Below the pieces are notes generated by a model. That model did no database searches and was not told where the DNA came from. It saw nothing but the letters and a program-made list of their open reading frames with translations. A stretch of 64,000 nt of DNA from Plantago elongata (taxonomy: Eukaryota > Streptophyta > Magnoliopsida > Lamiales > Plantaginaceae), in NCBI GenBank assembly GCA_036897095.1, contig JAYMSP010000158.1, positions 1 to 64,000 on the forward strand. The letters run 5' to 3'. This document shows positions 24,901 to 40,200 of the stretch, in pieces. The translations under genes were made by a program, and so were the position numbers. The stretch's first letter is position 1. Every line of letters starts with the position of its first letter.

Positions 24901-27900
24901 CGAGGAGGACCCTTTACTAGAGAGTAATAGCGTGTAGAGAGTTACTCCTTCATTACATACTTTATTGTGGAAGAAGAGGCTTATACCTATAGCCCTATTA
25001 ATTTAGATAAAAAAAAGAATATAATCACTTACACCTTTAGGTAGCAAAGAGAGGGTTATATATTGCCCTAAAACTAATAGTATTGAATTATGTATAAAAA
25101 TATTTTAGAGATACTAGGAGAGACTCGCGGACTTTTCCTAACTTAATATATTTCTTAAGGAATTTTTTATTATTAAAAAGAGAAATGTATTGTCTTTTCT
25201 TGGCGCACAGTCAAAGTATTCTAGCCATTAATTTAGTCGTTATATAATATAGGACCTTCTATATTTAGTAATAAAAAACTTTCACAAAAATACTACAAAA
25301 AGTAATTTCCTACGAATTCTCTTTACACTTTACTAATATTTACAGAACAAGGGTATTCTATTTTTCCTTCTATATCTTGATAATTATTTATTAAGTAGAA
25401 ACACAAAGGTCTAAAGGGCCATTTACTTATACCTTTAAAATACGTTAGAGTTGAGCAAATACTCTTTCTTTATAGAGAGGGAGCTTCCTTAATGAATAAA
25501 AAGCTTTTATAGGTTTAGTATACTCCTTCCATTTATAATAGAAAGGTACTTACTATAATTTTTATAATAAAGTATTAGGCTATAGAATGCTCTAATAATT
25601 GTATAGTAAAATAGTTACTTTTGACTTAGCAAATGAAAGGGAGGCATGTACTTAACCAAGTCTTAAACAAAAATTAGCTTAAATATAAGATGGTACTCTT
25701 ATATAAGAGGGAAGTTTATTACTAGAGTGTTATAAATAGATGGGCTTAAGCAAATATTCCCTTAGCATATAATTTTCTAAAAAAAAAAAGATACTTTTAT
25801 ATACTTTCTATGAATAGTGTAATTAGAACTAGAGTCTTTACCTGTTGTGTATTATTAGTAAACCTTATTGTACACTTTCTTTAAGTTACTAAATTATACT
25901 CTACATACCCCTATACCCCTTACTAATAATTTAAAATAATTTATGCTAGAAAAGATATTTATAATTTCTTGGGTGAACACTTAGATAAAGAAATAGTCTT
26001 AAGAAAGTATTTACTTGTATAAGAAGCTATAAGGTATCTCTTCAAACTCTCTTACACAAACATTTTATAATAAATTCATTAGCATACTCTTATAAATAGC
26101 AAGTATTTTATTCTCTTAGATTATCTCCAGCAGTCTCTTCATAATTTAATAATAATATAGGGTAGATTTATTTACTCCTTCATACGTAGACTTACTAACA
26201 ATTTATACCAGATATAAGACTTATTTAATAAGAAGGGGCGCAAGTTTAGTGTACTCCCCTATAATATTATGTAAACTAAGCAAAACTCTATAGGGGAAGG
26301 GCAACTCTCTTTAGTAATAGTGTATAGCTCGCTTAGGTTATTAAGGTATAAGAAGTACTTTAATATTTAAAAATGTACTAGCACATAAGTATAAAGTCTC
26401 TAGCTTAATCTATAACTATATAGTAGCCATAAGACCTATATTATCTATAGTAACTAGTGAATTAGTGCGCTTTAATATACTTTAGGCTTGAAAGAGTAGA
26501 CCCTTCATTATTATAGAATAGGGTTACAAGTAAATAAATACCCTCTAAAGTCTAAGCCTAAAATACTACTACTAGTAGATACACTACGCCCTTGTTACTT
26601 ATGGATTAGTTAGATTTAAATTGTATAATAAATAGTTATTACACTTACCTTACACTTTATAGAAATATAGAGGAAAAATCCTTTTTCTATTACCCTAATA
26701 ACTATGTGACTTTTATTTTTGTGTAAATCTATATTGGCCTGAAGTGTCACGCACTCCTTTCTCTCATGGAAATTTATTATTTTTAAGAGCTTATTATATA
26801 TATACTAACACCCATAATGTATTATAATAAAATACGTCTTATATCACATGTCGGTGTCTTAGTTTAGTAAACTAAAGTCTTTGCTAAGTAGAGTGTGACT
26901 TATTTCTAAATTCTATTTAGATACTAAAGAAGGAATACCACTTACTCTAGTTTATAGATAACCTTAATATTTAGTTATGCACTTTATGAAAAGAGATATA
27001 ATGCGTGAGTTACCAAAGTAAAGACTCTTAAGCTATAGTATTTATTATTATACGAGAATGTTTTATAAAATATTATGTAAAAGGAAGAACTCGCTTGTCT
27101 CTTAATGTGCTCCTATCTTGAATAATGGAATAGAGCTACACTAGTATAGAGCCCTTATTTTATAACAGTTACTTAACATTTATTGTTTCTTAAGAATGTA
27201 TAGAGATACATCTTTTTTCTTTCCTCAAGCTCTAGGTAAATTAGGTATTAGTGCATGCACCCTTTATGAGCGTACTCCTTCTTCTCTTAATTAATATAGT
27301 TATAAGCGACTAACTTGATAAGTCTTTCTATTAGAAACTTACGGTAACCAAAATAAATACCTTAAAAAAATAGGGCGTAATATCTTTCTTTGTGTCATTA
27401 TTTATAAATGTTTATTTAAATAATTAAACTATAACTAATTTACTTTATCATTTTATTCTATAGCTAATAGATAAGTACTAACTTATTATAGAAATACTTG
27501 AGGAAATAGTTTTCACATCATATAGTCGCGGCCATTTATTAATAGAGTGCCTATAACTCCTTTAGCATAATCAAGACTTTAAGAGTTCACTAAGGAAAAA
27601 GTATAGCCTAATATATTTATACCTTAAGTTATAGTCCTTTATAAAATATAGTTACGGAAGAGATACATACCTAGGCACATATTTTTAAAAAATTTTTTTT
27701 ATAACTACTAGATTATAGAGAAGTACTAGATATTTATATTTTCTTATACTTGGATAGAGTCTTTGTAGATAATTCATTAAACACAAGAAAAGGGATTTCT
27801 CTCTTATAAAATATATTCTTTTATAGGACAAGGGTGTAATCCTCTAATCTAGTACACAAACTATTTATTATTTTTAAGTAGTAATAGATATGCTCTTCTT

Positions 27901-30480
27901 ACGCACAAAGAAAAGGGGTATAGTTGATTAAGTACTCTTGATTATTAAGTTACCTAAGAGGGCTTAGATGTTTAGAACTAGGCTATACTTTATTTATAAA
28001 AGTCTAAAAGAGAGTATTCTTCTCTTGCGTGATTACTAGTAATACTTTAGCATAAAGAAATAAATCATAGCACACGAGGGACCCTCTTCTTTTTCTTTAG
28101 TAATAGTAGTTATCCATAATTAAGTAAAGTATGTCTCTTTAAGCCTTACTTATTTAAGAAAAGTAATTGTACAAGTGCAAGGGTACTTAGGTAAAAGATT
28201 AGAGTATTTTCTACCCTCTAGTGTTATTTAAAAGATGTATAAATAGTTATGGGTAAGATCTCCTATATCTTCTAGTATAATAATTAAGGGACAAGTGAAT
28301 GCTCTCTGGTAGTCTATTATATTTGTTAATTGATAAAGCTACTCTTTTAGTAGAGTATATAAAAAAACTCTCCTTATATATAAGGCAAGTAAAACTATAA
28401 TTATTTATAGTGCATTATAATAAAAAGAAGAGAGGATACTCATATTTATTTAAGGAATATTTCCCTAATAAAACGTGAGATGAAAACATACTTAAATTAT
28501 ACCTACCTGTAGGAGTTGTCTACCTATACAAGAGTATATTTCTAACTTTTTTATTCAAGAAAAGCTTACGTTATTAAAGAGCATGATCTATAAGTAGCTC
28601 TTAATATAAAGGACCTAGCACTCTTTTATAACGTAGCAAGCTCTTATATGCTTTGTTAGACAATTGCATCATATAGATGCTCTTATCACATAAATACTTG
28701 CTCTTTAAAACATAAGTGATTAAGTAGTTGAGTCTTTTTATAGATACTTTATAGAATAGGGTTTCTTTTTAACTCTTCATAAAGATATATTTTCATATTC
28801 CTTTATAAAAATTATTTAAATTATAATACTTGGATAAATCTATCCCACTGTAGGCTGTATGCTCTTGAATTTAATAATTATACATAATTTAGCTATGATA
28901 TAAGAGAATTTCTTTAGTATTATATTTTACAAACAATTAACCACTCTGTAAAAGGGGAGCTTCTACACCTTTACTTAGATTAATTCATTATAGTAACATT
29001 AAGAAGGACTACTCAGCAGGGCTGTGAAGGCACGCTGAAACTATAGATATAAAAATAATTTTTTAGGAAAACTATAACTATATCATACTATAGCTTATAC
29101 TAGAGAGCTACGTTACAAATTATACCTTAGAAATATTAAATAATTCTTAAAGATTCATAGAAGCATACTCTATAAATCACCTATAATTTATATTTAAGCA
29201 TAGAGTATTTTATATTTTTTAATTAAACTAGATAAGTCCTAATATTAGGGAATATACTAAAGTTTTCTACCTAGAGCACGGGGGTATACGCTTCTTATAG
29301 TTATGTAATTAGAAAATCATATAAATAGGGAGAATAACGCTTTCCTTATAATAAAGCAATATCTTTTACTATGCTATAGAAGATTACTGTACTTAAGCCT
29401 ATACTTTTTTAAATCTACTAAGAGGGCCACTTTCCTTACTACTAATAACTTTGCTAAGTAGAGTACCATATTATAAAGAGAAGGTAGAAGTAACCCTATA
29501 TTCTACACAAGGTTTATGCTATAGAAAATGCTAGTCAGGAATTATACGTACCCCACCCCCACAAAAAAATTTTTTTAGATGAATTAGTTAACTCATAAGA
29601 TGCGCTTCTAGATACCTTACTATAAATACTATAGAAATTTATGCTTAACCGAGCATGAAACTGATACACTTATGTTGTATTTAAGGATATAAACCTATGT
29701 TATACGAAAGAGACTTGCTTAATTAAGACTTAAAGAGATATTACTTTTTAAATAATAAGACTCATGCTTTTATAAAAGATTCATAACTGATAAATAAGAT
29801 CATTCTATTAAGTACACCCCTGTAGTATATGTTAAAAGTACTTACTTTTTTATAAAAATAAAAAAATAAGAGGGTATACTTTTTAATATAAAGCTTAATC
29901 CTTTAGAAATATATTCAAGTTACTTAAGAGAATAGCCTTTTATTTATATAAATGCTTAAAGAGAGAAGGAGACTTATACTTGACCTAAAAGAAGAGCTTG
30001 TTACTAAATAAAAAGTTAAAACTTAATAATACTCTTCTAAATATTGTTTTCTACAGTAGCAAGAGATTATTACCTCTTACGTGCACAAAGACAAGTTATA
30101 TCTAAGATGCACTCTATACATATCCTTAAAGCGGGTAGTATCCTTATAAGTGTTTCCTTAAATAAGTACTTAAGAAGCCTTCCTTAAAGTATTCTCTTTT
30201 TAATGTATTTCCAAGATATAAATATGAAAGGTAATATAAATATTACTTAATTACTCCAAATTATTAAAGAGCCATATAGGCAAGGACTCTACTTCTCTTA
30301 CCTAAGCGAGTTATCTTACACCCTTTTCTATACACACATAATATTGGTCAACCTACCTTTATGGTATAGTTTTAAAGCTTTCCCTAACATCTTCTTCATA
30401 TTTTTGCTGTCCCTTGATATAAAATTAATGGGAAAGTAAGATATTATTTCTTAATTTTCTATAATTATATACGTTAGAGA
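24901..30480. other. Class T spacer, 5.6 kb
   Basis: Third class T block, directly after GC-richer island 1. No ATG-started frame of 60 codons exists on either strand. In 26341-26400, for example, TA occurs 12 times while TG and CA together occur 3 times. Recurring words include aaggggcgcaag, gagcgtactcc and gtacaagtgcaaggg, the last being an inverted relative of the 18-bp repeat. No gene or RNA is recognised. Confidence 0.6.
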
Positions 30481-30900
30481 AATCGCCTCTTTCCTTTACT
30501 TCGACGATAGAAAAAAGAACGCTTGACTGCTTTGCTTGTTGTTTACATACCATTTTTACTACCAAAATCTTTCGTTAGAAAAGTTTCTAAGCAAGTTATA
30601 GCCCCAAAGAGGTGAACTTGTAAACCGAAAGAACTTCTCCTATTATCTTGGGTCTGATCTGCCCTCCCTTTTTTCTCATTTCTCACGTTTCAGACTTTTT
30701 AGGAGGATTATGTAGGCTCAATGAACAAAGAAATAACGTTGGTAGACCCGGACAGTACAAAACGGGAGCTAGAAACAAAGATAACACAATTTATGCCATT
30801 ATCAAGCAAATCAAACGGTAGAGCTATAGTTTATCTTTTCAGGGATTTTCCTAAATAAAAATAATCTAGGTAGTAATATAAAAAGTATAAATGTGAATTA

Positions 30901-30919
30901 TATATATATAATGTTTGCT
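30901..30919 (+). repeat. TA run plus atgtttgct, copy 2
   Basis: Identical 19-bp copy of 15551-15569, tatatatataatgtttgct. Located about 420 bp into class M DNA after a class T block. Confidence 0.45.
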
Positions 30920-32061
30920 AAGGTCAAATGTACTTATAAGTATCAATCCTCTTTTTGCTCTTTTCTTCTCTGGCATTTATTATTTTATTTCCTCTATATT
31001 GATTGTTTAAGTGCGTGCTTAATACCTTTCATTTCTAGCTTGTTTTGATTGAATAATTGCCTTTTAGGGATATTCCTAATTCATTCTCCGGTAGTACATA
31101 TCTTTTCTTTTCCGGTGTATAGGTAGGTTGTAGGTAAGTGTAGCTCTAACTAGGAGTAATTCTAGGCTATTTCAATACAAAGAGTTACATGGATTCCTTT
31201 GGATAAGGGTACTATTTCATAGATAGAGATTCTAAATCTAAAAGTGAATTGAATATGTCGAACTAGAAATGAGAGTTGCGCTAACCAGGTAATCCAATTT
31301 TTCTTTTAGATTCTTTTTAAACTAAAAAAAACTAAGATCTACATAAAAATTAATGTATTGTTTGTTATATCTTTAAGAATAGTTGGTCAAAGAATAAATT
31401 TCTTGTTCCTTTCTACCATATTTTCTAGTTTCTAAAGAGAAGATCAGTCTTTTGTTTTCGTTTCTACATTTAGGTACAACAAATAAATACTATACACGTA
31501 CCCCTGTAAAATATTTTACTGCGTTTTCTCTATATGCGCGGCAATTAAAGACCTCTTTCTAAATACCTCCTTGCTTGCATACTTCTTACGGGTATAGTTC
31601 TTTCTAATATAATAAATCATCCATTTCCAGTAATACTTTTTTTCTAATCTAAGAAATTGCCCAATATAGCCATTTTGTTAAGTATGTTGCTTCTTATCTA
31701 AGCCAAAGCAATCAAGCAAAGTATCAGCTATAATTTCTGTTTCCAAAACAAAGCATTCAAGATCTTCTAAATTTGGTAAACTACTAGATACATACACTAA
31801 GAAGAAAATCGTGTAGGTAAGACACAGGCTTAGTAATAAAGAAAAATAAATTAAATAAAGGACTACAGAAGAATTTCTGCCTCGGACCAAATAACGGATT
31901 ATGAACTAATAAAGGATATGCTGTGGTATAAAAAAAAGTAAAGAGAAGAATAAGAAATAGAAGAAGTAAATAGTTCAATCAAACTCGAAATATGTAAGAG
32001 TCAGCTTAGAAGAATGTCTATATTACTGTATTTCTTTCTACTCTCTTTGACTTATAATTTT

Positions 32062-32092
32062 AAGAGGGATATAACTGATCATGTTCTTGGGT
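32062..32092 (+). repeat. Dispersed repeat gatataactga...gttcttgg, copy 1
   Basis: agagggatataactgatcat followed by gttcttgggttttttcct matches 53338-53370 (gagatataactgacagt, gttcttggttttctt) over about 30 bp with few differences. Both copies are followed by unrelated T-rich sequence. Probably two fragments of an old dispersed repeat. Confidence 0.45.
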
Positions 32093-35000
32093 TTTTTCCT
32101 CTCTTTGCATTGTATGTGTAGTCGTATTATTATGTCTTTCTGAATGTTACTCACAACAGAGTATTTACAATAATGTCAGAATAAAATGAAATTTTATATA
32201 CACTTTTTACGTTGTTTTCTGGAACTTGTAGTAGTAGTTTTTAGATAGATATTTACAATCTTTCTTTTTGGACTATTTATAATAGATAGGATGATTAAAC
32301 AAAAACAAGGAATGCAAGAATTTTTTGCCTTCCCAAAGCATTAGAGGAGTGAATCAAAGGGTCAAATTATAGTCCAAGGTTTTTACTCTTTTTTGATCTT
32401 CTCTTTTTATAACCTGTGAAGTCAGTTCTTCTGTTCAAAGTACCTTTGTGCGCTAGAATACTATTTCGTGTACACAGGCAGGAGTATATCAATCATTAAA
32501 CCTTGTTATGTTAGTGTAGAATGGTAGATATGGTAAAAAAGCAAGTTCATGTACCAAGAGTTTCCTCGTGGGCAAGTACCCGGCAGCACGACTACCTACT
32601 ATCAACAGTTTTTAGTGGGGTAATCGAGAATTTACATTGTTTGATCGGCAGCATCATCTATACTTAATAATTGGTATTATAATTAGGAATAGGCATTCAA
32701 AACGAATAGAAGAGGGAATACTTGCATGGATGGATCAGAGATGGTAGCAGAAAGAATAGAAAAGTAATCATTTCTTTTTCCGCCTGTAAATATTTCTGAA
32801 TCAGTGCACTTGCCCCCTTCTCTTTTAGTTAATAGAATTCATGTATTCCTCATTCGCATATTATTTTCAATTTAAACATTGTAAGCCCTAAATTATACTT
32901 CTATTTCTTTCTAATTCTGTATCTTAAAGAATTATAAGCGTTTACTTATCAAACTGTGTCTTTCTTTTTAATTAGGTATAAGTTGAAACTTACTACACAC
33001 ACTATACTTTATAACGAACTCTAAGAGAACTTTGTGGTTTTATTCTCTCTTATTTTTCACTTACTTAATTAAGCTGGATCTATTTCATTTTGGTTTGATT
33101 ACGAAGACAGCAACTTTGCATATTTTCCAAGTAGAAGGCTTTAATTGGATGGAGTTCTAAATCTAGGAACATCCAACCAAGAAGGAGTGTAAATAATTTA
33201 TTTCAAGAAGGGTATTTCACATATTTTGTATAATATCCACGTTTACTTTGTTTTTTAACCATATGTTGCTAATCTCACCCTCTCTTCTTTAGACGCGAAG
33301 TATAGCTTTATTTTTCCCGGATATGCCTAGGAAATTTAGTAACATATACATCTAGAATTGACAAGACATCTCTAAAAGACTTCATTAAGTTAAGAAAAGG
33401 TTGATTGTTATCTTGGTTTGTTGGAAAAGTAGACTCAGTAGCAGGTAGCTACCGGAAACAAAACAGAGACTTACAGGTGGATACAATAAAGAAAGTATAC
33501 TATTTCATTTAATACGAATATGCTTGTTGAAACTCATAACTAGGCAAATTCTATTTTTTAGTAATAAATAGGTAGGTGACAAAAAAGATAGGGGAAAATA
33601 GAAGTAATCACAGCTAATATATAAAAAAGAAAAGCGACAAACTCTTCCTTATTACTTTACTACCAATACATAGTGCAAACTATACCCTTGGGTTTTTTTC
33701 TTAACAACAACGTAGATATCCACATACCCGCTTTTATTCCTTTCGAAGAGCTTCTATCTAAATGACTTCCTCTCTAGTCTAGTTCTAAAACCCTAAATTA
33801 CGTTATGGGTTGGCTGTATATTCCTCCTATGGGCATTATTGGCAATTCCTATCTATTAGTTTTCCAAACAAAACTGACTTGCAAAAAAGAATATTATAAC
33901 TCTCACCTAATCAATCGTGTGGCATGTACTAAAAAAAGTAGTCTAAATATTTTTTTATTATTTCATATAATTCTGGATTCTATAGTAATAATGTTTCTTC
34001 AGGTTTCCTTATTGTGGATGATGTGCATACAAATAGATTATCCAAATATCTAACTATCTTTTCTAACTATAAATATGATTGAAGTGTAGCCCGTATCGGA
34101 ACCCTTTCAGTTTCAATTTGAGAAGTCCTGTCAGCGCAAAGCTTTTTCTACTAACTAATAATGTAAATGTTTCACTTCTTTATTTTAAATTTTAAGAAGT
34201 AGGATATCCTTTAAAGAATTAAGCCAACTTCTTTTATTTATATTAGATTCTATGGTATAAATCATGTGAGCTGTAGAATATTTATTTATACGACTATCTT
34301 GGCAAGTAGCAATTTCTATAAATCGTTAAGACGAAGCCCAAACAGTTTCCACTTCTCTCCGTTTTCCATCGGAGTTGATCCTTCCTACCTAGTCGAGTTA
34401 TAAACAGTAATGGCATTTTCTTTTAGAACTGATGAAATACGACAATGTCTAACTAAGTTGTTTTCCTTGATACGATCTAATTTAGTCCAAATTGACCTAC
34501 TCCTCAGATCCTATGTTTCTTCTCCTTCGTAAAAAAAGGCGGTACTTTGTTAGAATGAGATATTGTTGCATGTGTTTTGAAAATGAATTCTAAATGTAAC
34601 TGGGTACTTTCTTAGGAATATAACTTCACACTATGTTGGATTCTTAAATAAAGTAAATAAGAAACCTAAGTTCTGGGAGCAGCTCCTATAAAACAAAGAT
34701 TAGATAAAAAAATTACCAAATATGCTGGGTTTTCCTCGGCAACTCATTTGTCTTTATAAAGCAAATAGAAAAATATTATGAATATCTAATAATTAGTAGG
34801 AGACTCCTCAATACAACTTACAAAAAGAACTATATATAAACAAACTATATATAATATGTTTGGAGAACATGTTCGAATTGGCCTCTCTTGCAGAACTCCT
34901 TCCTACTGAGCGAAATAATAACTAAAGGACTATTAACTAATATATTATATACTTTTTTACTGTAATCAAACGGGAGAGAGGGCAGGAGTATAGGAGTAGG

Positions 35001-38000
35001 AGGATAAATTATTTTTTTACTACCGCACGATATATTACAATTACAACGCTTTTTCTTTTAAACCCAAAGACAATAATATGAATTAGACCAATATAAATCT
35101 AAAGTAGAAAAGAAGCGTGCTCTAATGCGAAAAGAATCTATTCTGTTAACCAGGGTAGTTTGTAGCTAGGTGTAGCGGACACTTCAGGTATTCATTCACA
35201 GAAAAGATCGATCCTGTAATGACGACTCTTTTAAGATCATTTTTACTTTTGGCTTTGAGGCACTATTATCAAAGTATCGAAGACAAGGAAAGAAATTCTA
35301 ACCAACAAAAATCGTTACTACTAATGTAATGAATGACTAGTAACCAAAGGTGGACTTATGCTTGCCAAGAAATATCTAGTATACGGGAGAGGGGTTTTAT
35401 TAGTTGATTGAATAAAATATTTAAAATCACATATTATTTTATTGGCTTATCTTTGTCGAAATATAGGAGCCATGCACTTATCAAAGGATAACTTACTCTT
35501 ATTGTTTAAGTAAGAGTTACTAGTGTGTATTGTTAATGTTCTAATAACGTCGAGTAAGAAAGCTAGATGGATAACAAACTTAAGTCATTAATAAAGAAAC
35601 TTTTAGACTTTCTAATTAGATTGTAGGTTTCTTTTATCTGTATCAAGAGTTGAATTCTATTTGTATTTTGGGGGATTTAAACAGCTCGCAGGAGATTTTC
35701 TCTTTATTGTTGCGTTATTCTAAGTATATCTTCATACATAATTTTACAAGTATTATACATAAAGTATCGGATTTTTCCTTTTATACTTATAACTATATAC
35801 TATTATACACGTTTAGGAAGATAATGAATTCCATGCACTTATACATACAGTCTATACTTAATTAGTTTTGAAGTTCATACCTTGGTTGGATATAATGTCT
35901 TCTTTGATACCCATATTCATTCTCTATAGACTTTTTATTACTGTTTCATCAGTACTTGATGGTAGGTCTATGATAGTTATCTTTGAATCATTTAGGAATG
36001 AGAAGTATATATAAGGAGCTCCTATTTCTCTTAACGAGGTGTCTTTCTTTCATGTCATAGTAACGGTTTACGCGTTGACAGTTTATTTATCGAAAATATT
36101 CCTTACTTAGCTTTACTTAGATGCTCTTTGGTTTATTCTTTACTACTTGGATTCCTAATTACATTTCTATTTTTCTTTTTTTTTAGTTCGAATTTTAAGC
36201 ATGTGTTAACTCTTACAGTTCAACAATTCTTATTTTGTATTATCTCTTCGACGTGGTCTAAATCTTAAACCGCGACCAATAATCATAGAATGCCTCCTTC
36301 CAGAACTAACCGGGCATTGCTGCATGAAGTGTTTTTACTCCTTTTTACTTCTACAGTTTTAGCTAGTAAGTAATAGAAGAAAGTCAAGACTTGTTTCATT
36401 TTCTTTCGATATGATGGGTTGCATCTCTACTTTGAATCTAGTTTTAGCAGTCTCTCGAGTTGTACTAAATTAGAAAGAATCGAGAAACTAAACAAAGTTG
36501 GGTATTCTATTATAGGCACGCCTTAGTCTTAGTATAAATAATTCACATAGTTTTCAATTCAAATAAATCCAACATGGGTACAGTACAAACAAGGTAAATA
36601 AATTGATCTCCTTATAACCAACCGCTAATATTTCTTATTACAACTCTAATCTAATTAATTATCATGAAGAATTGCCTTTCCATTTCCAGCCTTTACCTTT
36701 ACATTACAAGGAATCTTTACTACTATGATTTAAGAAAACTCCGTAAATGTACGATTAAAATTATATGTATTACTTACTAAGGAGAAAAAGTTCTATATAT
36801 AAAGAACAAAAGAACATAATTAAGTCGCAAAAGCACATCTTAAATGAAATTGGTCTGAAAAAAAAGATATCCGTTAGAACTCAACGCTAATAATTAGTTA
36901 AGAAGCAAAAACGATTTTCCTATCCTTGTTTTGTTGAAAGTATTCTATACATTAGTGAAGTCTACGCATATAGATACTAATATACTAAACTAGCTCTAAA
37001 CTATGTATTGAAACTTGCGCAAGGGAACAGATATTTTTTGGTATTCTGTGTGTGAGACTTTTTCCTTAAGCACTTACAAGTAGTTATGGAGTCTTTCCTT
37101 TTTGTATTTATCTTTGGAAGCTTATAGTTAAAATTTAATCAGTTTGCTTTGCATGATCTAATACTTTACTTTGACTTAAATAAAGAAAGTTTACTATATT
37201 TGTTGTCCTACACGTACCATGCATGGCTTAGGTAGAAGCATACATAAAGAACTCGCGTACATATTTGTTTGACTACCGAAGAAAATAGTAATAAAAACTT
37301 ATTTGTGGAAAGCAATTTCTCATCACGCTGGAAGTAAATACATTGAATAATGGGGTAGAAAATAGGATTGTTAAGAAAGATGACTAAAGATAAAAAAATA
37401 ACAATATACATAGAAAGTTGGAAAGGTAAGCAGTTACAATAATCACATAAATACATAAGCACACAACCAAAATAATAAGAAAGAGGCAAACAAGCAAACA
37501 GATTGAAGGAGAAAATATCCTACTACCTACTGAAATCTAAGTAAACAAAAGTGAATACCAACACAAAGAGAAAAGTAAAAAATCGAATGACTCAAGGCCA
37601 TTATTCCCATATCTTATCCCCGTATTCTTTGGACAAATAGAAATAGTAATATAAACCATTTGGGGAGATTTACATTCATGTATGTAAGTTAGGAATAGAC
37701 TGAGTTATGAAATGGAAGAGAAATAGTGAAATAGATATCTTGTGGAAAGAAGGAAAGTTGTAAGTATGCCGTTAGATAATCTAAATGTTAGCAGTCTACA
37801 CGAGAAGACCTGTAACAGGCAATAAGCAGTTATTTAACTCACTCAGCATATTTTCTATATACAACATTCCGGATATTCTGTTACATACAAGGGTGCTTTT
37901 TTATAAAAATAAAAAACTGAGAGCACACTATCTTTCTTTTATTAACCTTTATAAAACTATATACGCGGGAAAGCTAAGGCAAAAAGGGACTAAATCTTGT

Positions 38001-40200
38001 ATAATTTAGAGAATACGCATATTACTTCTGAAACTCTTGATCTATATTTGCACCGGCTGCTATTATAATTCAAAACGATGTTGAAGCGAAATCTCTTTTC
38101 TTTCCAACAAGTGTTAGGGCTTCTTCTTCCCTAAACTTTTTCTCTTTTACGTCAACTATTTATATCAACCTTGTAACTCTTTCAACTAAGGATCTATTAT
38201 CCTGTATTCGTAGGCACATCAAACACTTCTTTACCTTATCTTTAAATTCTAACTAAACTAGGAGGCAAATACTTCGATATCACAAACATATAACTTCACT
38301 CATTTTTCCCAAACATCAAAAAGAAAAGCGGGATTTGGAATATCTTCGGACCTGTTCTATAATCTATAATAGGTAAACATATTTGAATAACAAACACAAA
38401 CGTAACAAATGAGAAGTTCTCTTTTCTTAGTTCTTAGAGTAACCTTACTATTGTTTTCTATTGTATTGTTCGAGGTATATCTCTCGAGTATATCCTGCTG
38501 TTGTCTTTAATTGGATCTGGAGTCTGGAAAAATGGCTTTTTGCTCACAGTCTTTCTAAAACTTATCACCCGTTTTTTAGAGGATTAAATATATATTAATT
38601 AAAAAGTACCAGAATAGAGAAAAATTCACAAAAGTAAAGGTTTTTGTGTCTAAGTCAAATAATTAAGGTTGGGCCTAAAGAAAAGTTTTTCTTTTTTTGC
38701 CAAGTATAACTTAAATGAAAGAAGAATTACACCTAGCCACAAGTGCAGCTCGTTTATACATATACAGAGAATCCTATTTTTCTTTCTTTTTATTCTAATT
38801 ATTATATACAAGTTTTACTTTACATTGTACGTACGTGACATAAGTTAGTTAAGGGTGGTTTTTGTCTTGTTCTTTCTTTGTGCTATGAGAATCTCAAGAA
38901 TAGGTTTCTTACATCCCTGTAATCATAGATCTATATTTAAGGTTTTCCTTTTTAGAATAGGTTTATAGATATAAAATAAATACGAATCCTTCTCTTGCTA
39001 AAGGGAACTACTCATTCTGCCTACTCTCTTCTTTTTTCTATGTGCTACCAAAGTGTATTCTGCCTGTCATTCCCTTTTTCTATTGTAATTTATGTTGATA
39101 AGCCGGTTTCCAATTAGAAGCTTTTTTGGTAAATAATATTATAAATGTAAAAGCGAAAGAATCCAACAGATATCCAAAAGAATTTCTACTACCAGTTTAA
39201 AGCGATACAGTAGAATAGTATAAAATTTAGAGAAGTTAGACACTACTAATGAATTTATTTGTCAATTTAACAGGGTAGCGAGAATTTACATGAATACAAC
39301 AGGTTCTAATTCATTACTACGTGCACAACCAGCACTTTTATTTTAGTATCACCAAAAGAGAAATTTAACTTAATAACCAAATACGTCTATTCAGAAAACT
39401 AAGTGAAAGTAAAAAGGAAAATATTAGAATCTTGTATTAGCATTTCCACTACACTTACCGTTTATTTGGAAAATGATGTATCAACTGTTTAGTGTTTAGA
39501 TTCCTTATTCTTTTTACGTTTGACTCGATATCTTAGGAAACCTCGGGTACTGGGAAAGAGAGAAGGACACAAAGAAAATCATAACATAAATAATTATAGA
39601 ATATGATGAAGTAGGATATACGTACGAACAAGTATTTAGGAGTCCATGGCATGTGTATTGTTCTTGCTATGTCGGTGGTAAACTAGAGATCTACTAAAGT
39701 ATAAAAGTATAGTATAATGCTTGGAACTGATATACAATACAATTTAAAATAAAAGAAACTTGGTGCAACACCTAAAAATATTAACGAATGTTGACTTTAA
39801 ATCTAGAGCTGAAGAAAAAGTATAGAAAGCTTTTTTTTAGAATTTGTAACCTTTGTTTGTTTTTAATCTAAAAAAAACGTACGAAATAATAAAAAGATGT
39901 TATTATATAGAGTTCTTGTATTATTGTAGTATATTATATTTCTTCTGCTCTCGGTAAGTGCTTTCATTCCTTTTTTCTAAGTCTACTCCTTCTATTGTTT
40001 TTATTTCTAATTATTTATTCAATTCTATCAAGAAAAAGCTACCTAATTGTCTCCTGTTTCGATTGGTGCAGTAAATTCACTCTATAATTTCTAAAAAGAA
40101 TTTCTATAAAATGAATTAGTTTTTTCTATTGTTACGTATATAAAAGTTAGTTCTATAAATGAATTGAATTCATACTCATAGACTTACTTTTGTACCAGTG

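Larger units (their letters stand above)
30481..40200. other. Class M spacer, 9.7 kb, upstream of the nad5 exon
   Basis: Long AT-rich spacer before the nad5 exon. Frames of 64-93 codons lie at 31678-31890 (-), 31784-31978 (-), 33805-34053 (+), 35650-35865 (+), 37208-37489 (-) and 37785-38009 (+). They encode hydrophobic, Leu/Phe/Tyr-rich peptides without known motifs, typical of chance frames at this composition. A patch at 32560-32660 is slightly richer in G and C but unassigned. A palindrome ggtagctacc is at 33444-33453. If nad5 is split, part of this may be its intron, but no group II domain V or group I core is recognisable next to the exon. Confidence 0.55.

Noticed and set aside
37208-37489. 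93-codon frame on the - strand, the longest in spacer
   Set aside because: The peptide is Leu/Phe/Tyr/Cys-rich without a motif, and base composition equals the surroundings. It fits a chance frame in AT-rich DNA.
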